Positions 21,832 to 23,908 of a stretch of DNA of 23,908 bases are shown in pieces (position 1 is the stretch's first letter; each line of letters begins with the position of its first letter). The translations under genes were made by a program, and so were the position numbers. Source of the DNA: an uncultured Clostridium sp. (lineage in GTDB: Bacteria > Bacillota > Clostridia > Lachnospirales > Lachnospiraceae); contig CATWBR010000008.1 of assembly GCA_958349075.1 (NCBI GenBank), forward strand, positions 1 to 23,908, read 5' to 3'. The notes beneath the pieces are model-generated. The model was not told where the DNA came from, did no database searches, and worked only from the letters and a program-made list of their open reading frames with translations.

Positions 21832-22881
21832 TTATCCGATGGAGGACAGAACACCGGCCAACGGCAGCATAACGGCGAGAAGAACCAGGCCGACAGCCAC
21901 TGCAAGCACAGACACGATAGTAGGTTCCAGGCGCGCGATCATGGAGTCGATCGCTTCGGAGGCTTTTTTGTCGTAATCCTCCGCCAGACTATCCATAATG
22001 TGATCCAACTGGCCTGCGCGGCTGCCCACGCGGATTAACTGAAGCTCAAAGCCGGAAAAGAGGCCGGTTTCTTTTACCGAGTCATAGAAGCCCTTGCCCT
22101 GGGAAACTGCTTCGCCGCACCTTTTTACCTTCTGTTCCACCGACTGGTTATCCACCAGCGTTTCTGCCAGCTTGAACGCCTCGGGCAGATTGACTCCGCA
22201 CTGAAGCGCCATGGACATGACACTGCAGAATCTGCGGTTGGCCGCAACGCGTGCGATTTTGGAACGCATTTTGATTTTTTCCAGCAGGGAGAGAGCCATG
22301 GCGGACTGTTTGCCGCTTTTGCCGAAGATCCACAGAGCCAGGGCCGTCACGATGAGAACGGCGGCCAGGATCAGGGCGGCTCCGCTGAGGAATCCACCCA
22401 GACGGATGGCGGCGGCAGCAGCCGGAGGTATGGAAGCTCCAAGCTGTTCATAGACGCCGGAGAAGATCGGCATCACCCTGGTAAAGAGGACGAACAGGAT
22501 GATAATCAGCATAAGGATCATCATTGCCGGATAAGTAACGGCTTTTCTCAGGTTCTCCGCCAGATAATACTCCTTCTCATAATAGACGGCAAGACGTTCC
22601 ATCGTGGTATCCAATAAACCGGTCCGTTCCCCAAGCATGGTCATATTGACAACATAGGCGGGAAAACAGCCGGCTTCCTTAACTGCCTGATGGAACGGAA
22701 GGCCCATGCGGACCTTGTCGGACATTCCGGCGAGGATTTCCCGCTCCTGCTGTCCCGGTGAATCCTCGGCCATGACTTTAAGTCCCTCGTAGAGGGGAAC
22801 CGCCGACTTAAGAAGAATTGAAATCTGCATACAGAACCCGGACAGGGTAAGTCCGGTAAAGGGTGATGCGCTGCTGCTCAT
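21832..22881 (-). CDS. pilC: Type IV pilus/type II secretion platform protein (PilC/GspF family)
   Basis: Polytopic inner-membrane platform protein that transmits ATPase motion to the pilus. The 349 residues hold the usual duplicated T2SSF domain: first copy about 13-135 with GERTG (84-88), second about 215-335 with GSRAG (286-290), each in a helical repeat with LPEAF/LPFHQA-type turns. Membrane helices lie near 118-140, 163-186 and 320-345, and ARLEP (316-320) precedes the last. This is slightly shorter than the common 400-residue form because the N-terminal extension is missing. GGAGG on the minus strand serves the ATG at 22881. It is the first gene of the operon; no clear promoter could be named in the 77 bases before it. 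Confidence 0.93.
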   Translation of the reverse strand: MSSSASPFTGLTLSGFCMQISILLKSAVPLYEGLKVMAEDSPGQQEREILAGMSDKVRMGLPFHQAVKEAGCFPAYVVNMTMLGERTGLLDTTMERLAVYYEKEYYLAENLRKAVTYPAMMILMLIIILFVLFTRVMPIFSGVYEQLGASIPPAAAAAIRLGGFLSGAALILAAVLIVTALALWIFGKSGKQSAMALSLLEKIKMRSKIARVAANRRFCSVMSMALQCGVNLPEAFKLAETLVDNQSVEQKVKRCGEAVSQGKGFYDSVKETGLFSGFELQLIRVGSRAGQLDHIMDSLAEDYDKKASEAIDSMIARLEPTIVSVLAVAVGLVLLAVMLPLAGVLSSIG

Positions 22882-22958
22882 GATATACCTCCAAATTTGT
22901 TCTTTCTGTGATAATGAAAGAGAGGTCCTGCAAAATTACAGTTCCGCCAACTAAATAA

Positions 22959-22993
22959 CTGCACCGTCAGTTTTCGGACAATTGACGGTGCAG
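22959..22993 (-). terminator. Hairpin between the transglutaminase-like gene and the pilus operon, probable terminator
   Basis: CTGCACCGTCA (22959-22969) and TGACGGTGCAG (22983-22993) form a perfect 11-pair stem with a 13-base loop; ATAACT/AGTTAT can extend it past a small bulge. On the minus strand it follows the transglutaminase-like stop (23004) by 10 bases and is followed by TTATTTAG, a moderate U-tract. Confidence 0.6.
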
Positions 22994-23003
22994 AGTTATG
23001 CTG

Positions 23004-23891
23004 CTAATAGCAGAATTTTTGCCTGTAGTTTGCCGGATTGCTGACATAAGTCAGCGCCTCTGCACTTTTTTTGCCGCTGGATACAAAGGTAGGATCCATA
23101 AGCTGCCAGTTGGTTCCGTCAAAATAGATAAGATTGTCAATCCAGCCCTGGCCCTGGATGTAAACGCTGACCCAGGCGTGGTAAACATTGCCCGCATAGC
23201 CGATTACAAGCTTTGTGGGAATACCCTGTGAGCGGAGCATGGACGCCATGACCGCCGCATAGTCGAAACAGATACCGGTTTTCTGTGACAGCGTGTTGTC
23301 CACGTTGGGAAGATAGCCGGATTGCACCGTAGCCGCCTTCTGATTGTCATAGCTAATATTGTCCACGGCATAGTTATAGATAGCCTCCACTTTTTTCAGC
23401 GGATCGGTGATTCCGGCCGTGATGGAATCGCCGACGGCCACTACATTTGAATTGGCGTTAAAATTGCAGAACTGGTTCGGATAAAGGAACGGAACCGTAT
23501 CACTTGTCAGGCTTACCTGGATCGTCTGGCTCACCGCCTGTGAATAGGTGGTGCCCGACACATTCTCAAACAGCTTGATTGTGTAGCTTCCGCTGCCCTC
23601 GGTCAGGGGAAACGTCACATAGTTGCCCGTGGCATTAATGTCATAGGTATATTCGGTGTCTTTCTGGATACGCAGCTTCACTTTGGAATTGGAGCCGGTG
23701 TACTTGACCATCACATATCCGTCGGCCGTGTGGGAGGCGTCGATTACCGCCTTGCCGCTGGTATAGGCCACGGTGCCGTCGGCTGTCGGGGTATAGATGG
23801 TGGCAGCCTGTGAAACACTGCCCGGTGCAAGAGCCAGAAAGAGCGCCGTCACAACAAGCGCCGGTGTTATTTTTAATTTTAATCTACTCAT
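23004..23891 (-). CDS. Secreted transglutaminase-like cysteine protein
   Basis: A 295-residue exported protein. The signal peptide (KLKITPALVVTALFLALAPG) ends near SQA-A at about residue 29. Residues about 35-130 form an Ig-like or beta-sandwich domain. Residues about 160-270 are a transglutaminase/protease-like core: TGICFDYAAVMASMLRSQGI with Cys208, YHAWVSVY with His239 and LMDPTF with Asp266, a complete catalytic triad. Such domains may cross-link or cleave proteins, or act on peptidoglycan peptides; sequence alone cannot decide. No LPXTG signal or choline-binding repeat is present, so it should be released or loosely held. AAGGAG on the minus strand at about 23900 supports the ATG at 23891. 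Its promoter lies beyond the window. A hairpin separates it from the pilus operon. Confidence 0.9.
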   Translation of the reverse strand: MSRLKLKITPALVVTALFLALAPGSVSQAATIYTPTADGTVAYTSGKAVIDASHTADGYVMVKYTGSNSKVKLRIQKDTEYTYDINATGNYVTFPLTEGSGSYTIKLFENVSGTTYSQAVSQTIQVSLTSDTVPFLYPNQFCNFNANSNVVAVGDSITAGITDPLKKVEAIYNYAVDNISYDNQKAATVQSGYLPNVDNTLSQKTGICFDYAAVMASMLRSQGIPTKLVIGYAGNVYHAWVSVYIQGQGWIDNLIYFDGTNWQLMDPTFVSSGKKSAEALTYVSNPANYRQKFCY

Positions 23892-23908
23892 AGTGTATGC
23901 TCCTTATT

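Overview
The window looks like the chromosome of a gut Lachnospiraceae-type Clostridium (cluster XIVa). The grounds are the mid-range G+C, strong AGGAGG-like ribosome sites, LPXTG surface proteins with sortases, a SARP/BTAD regulator and a type IV pilus block, all with Firmicute-style proteins. The genus cannot be fixed from the sequence alone. No rRNA, tRNA, CRISPR array, transposase or phage gene was seen.

Region 1 (1-3927, + strand) is the end of a sugar uptake and use operon. It holds two ABC permeases (the first cut by the window edge), a sugar-1-phosphate nucleotidyltransferase and a NahK-type N-acetylhexosamine 1-kinase. NahK is the kinase of the galacto-N-biose/lacto-N-biose (mucin and milk glycan) route, so the operon probably imports such a disaccharide, phosphorylates the released HexNAc at C1 and activates it to a nucleotide sugar.

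Region 2 (4160-16800, + strand) is a sortase-assembled pilus locus. A SARP-type regulator with a degenerate GGDEF-like C-terminus comes first. After a terminator come a small protein of unknown function, a 2133-residue LPETG adhesin or tip pilin, an LPGTG major pilin with an E-box, a class C sortase, a minor pilin with an unusual LPKLG signal, and a class B sortase. Genes are packed with overlaps of one or a few bases, except a 149-base gap after the major pilin that can form two alternative RNA hairpins.

Region 3 (16801-18909, + strand) has a large inverted repeat, a promoter, an intrinsic terminator lying between that promoter and the next start (a candidate attenuator), and a SnoaL-like/PAS/PAS/GGDEF diguanylate cyclase with intact GGDEF and I-site.

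Region 4 (23891-18989, - strand) has a secreted transglutaminase-like protein, then a six-gene type IV pilus-type operon: PilC-like platform protein, four small single-span membrane proteins (one DUF4860-like) with 4-base overlaps, and the PilT retraction ATPase. No PilB, prepilin peptidase or canonical major pilin is in the window.

The most interesting reading is an inference: cyclic-di-GMP may link the two pilus systems. A working diguanylate cyclase lies between them, and the regulator of the sortase pilus carries a GGDEF-like domain that lost its catalytic motif but keeps an RxxD at the spacing of the inhibitory c-di-GMP-binding site.
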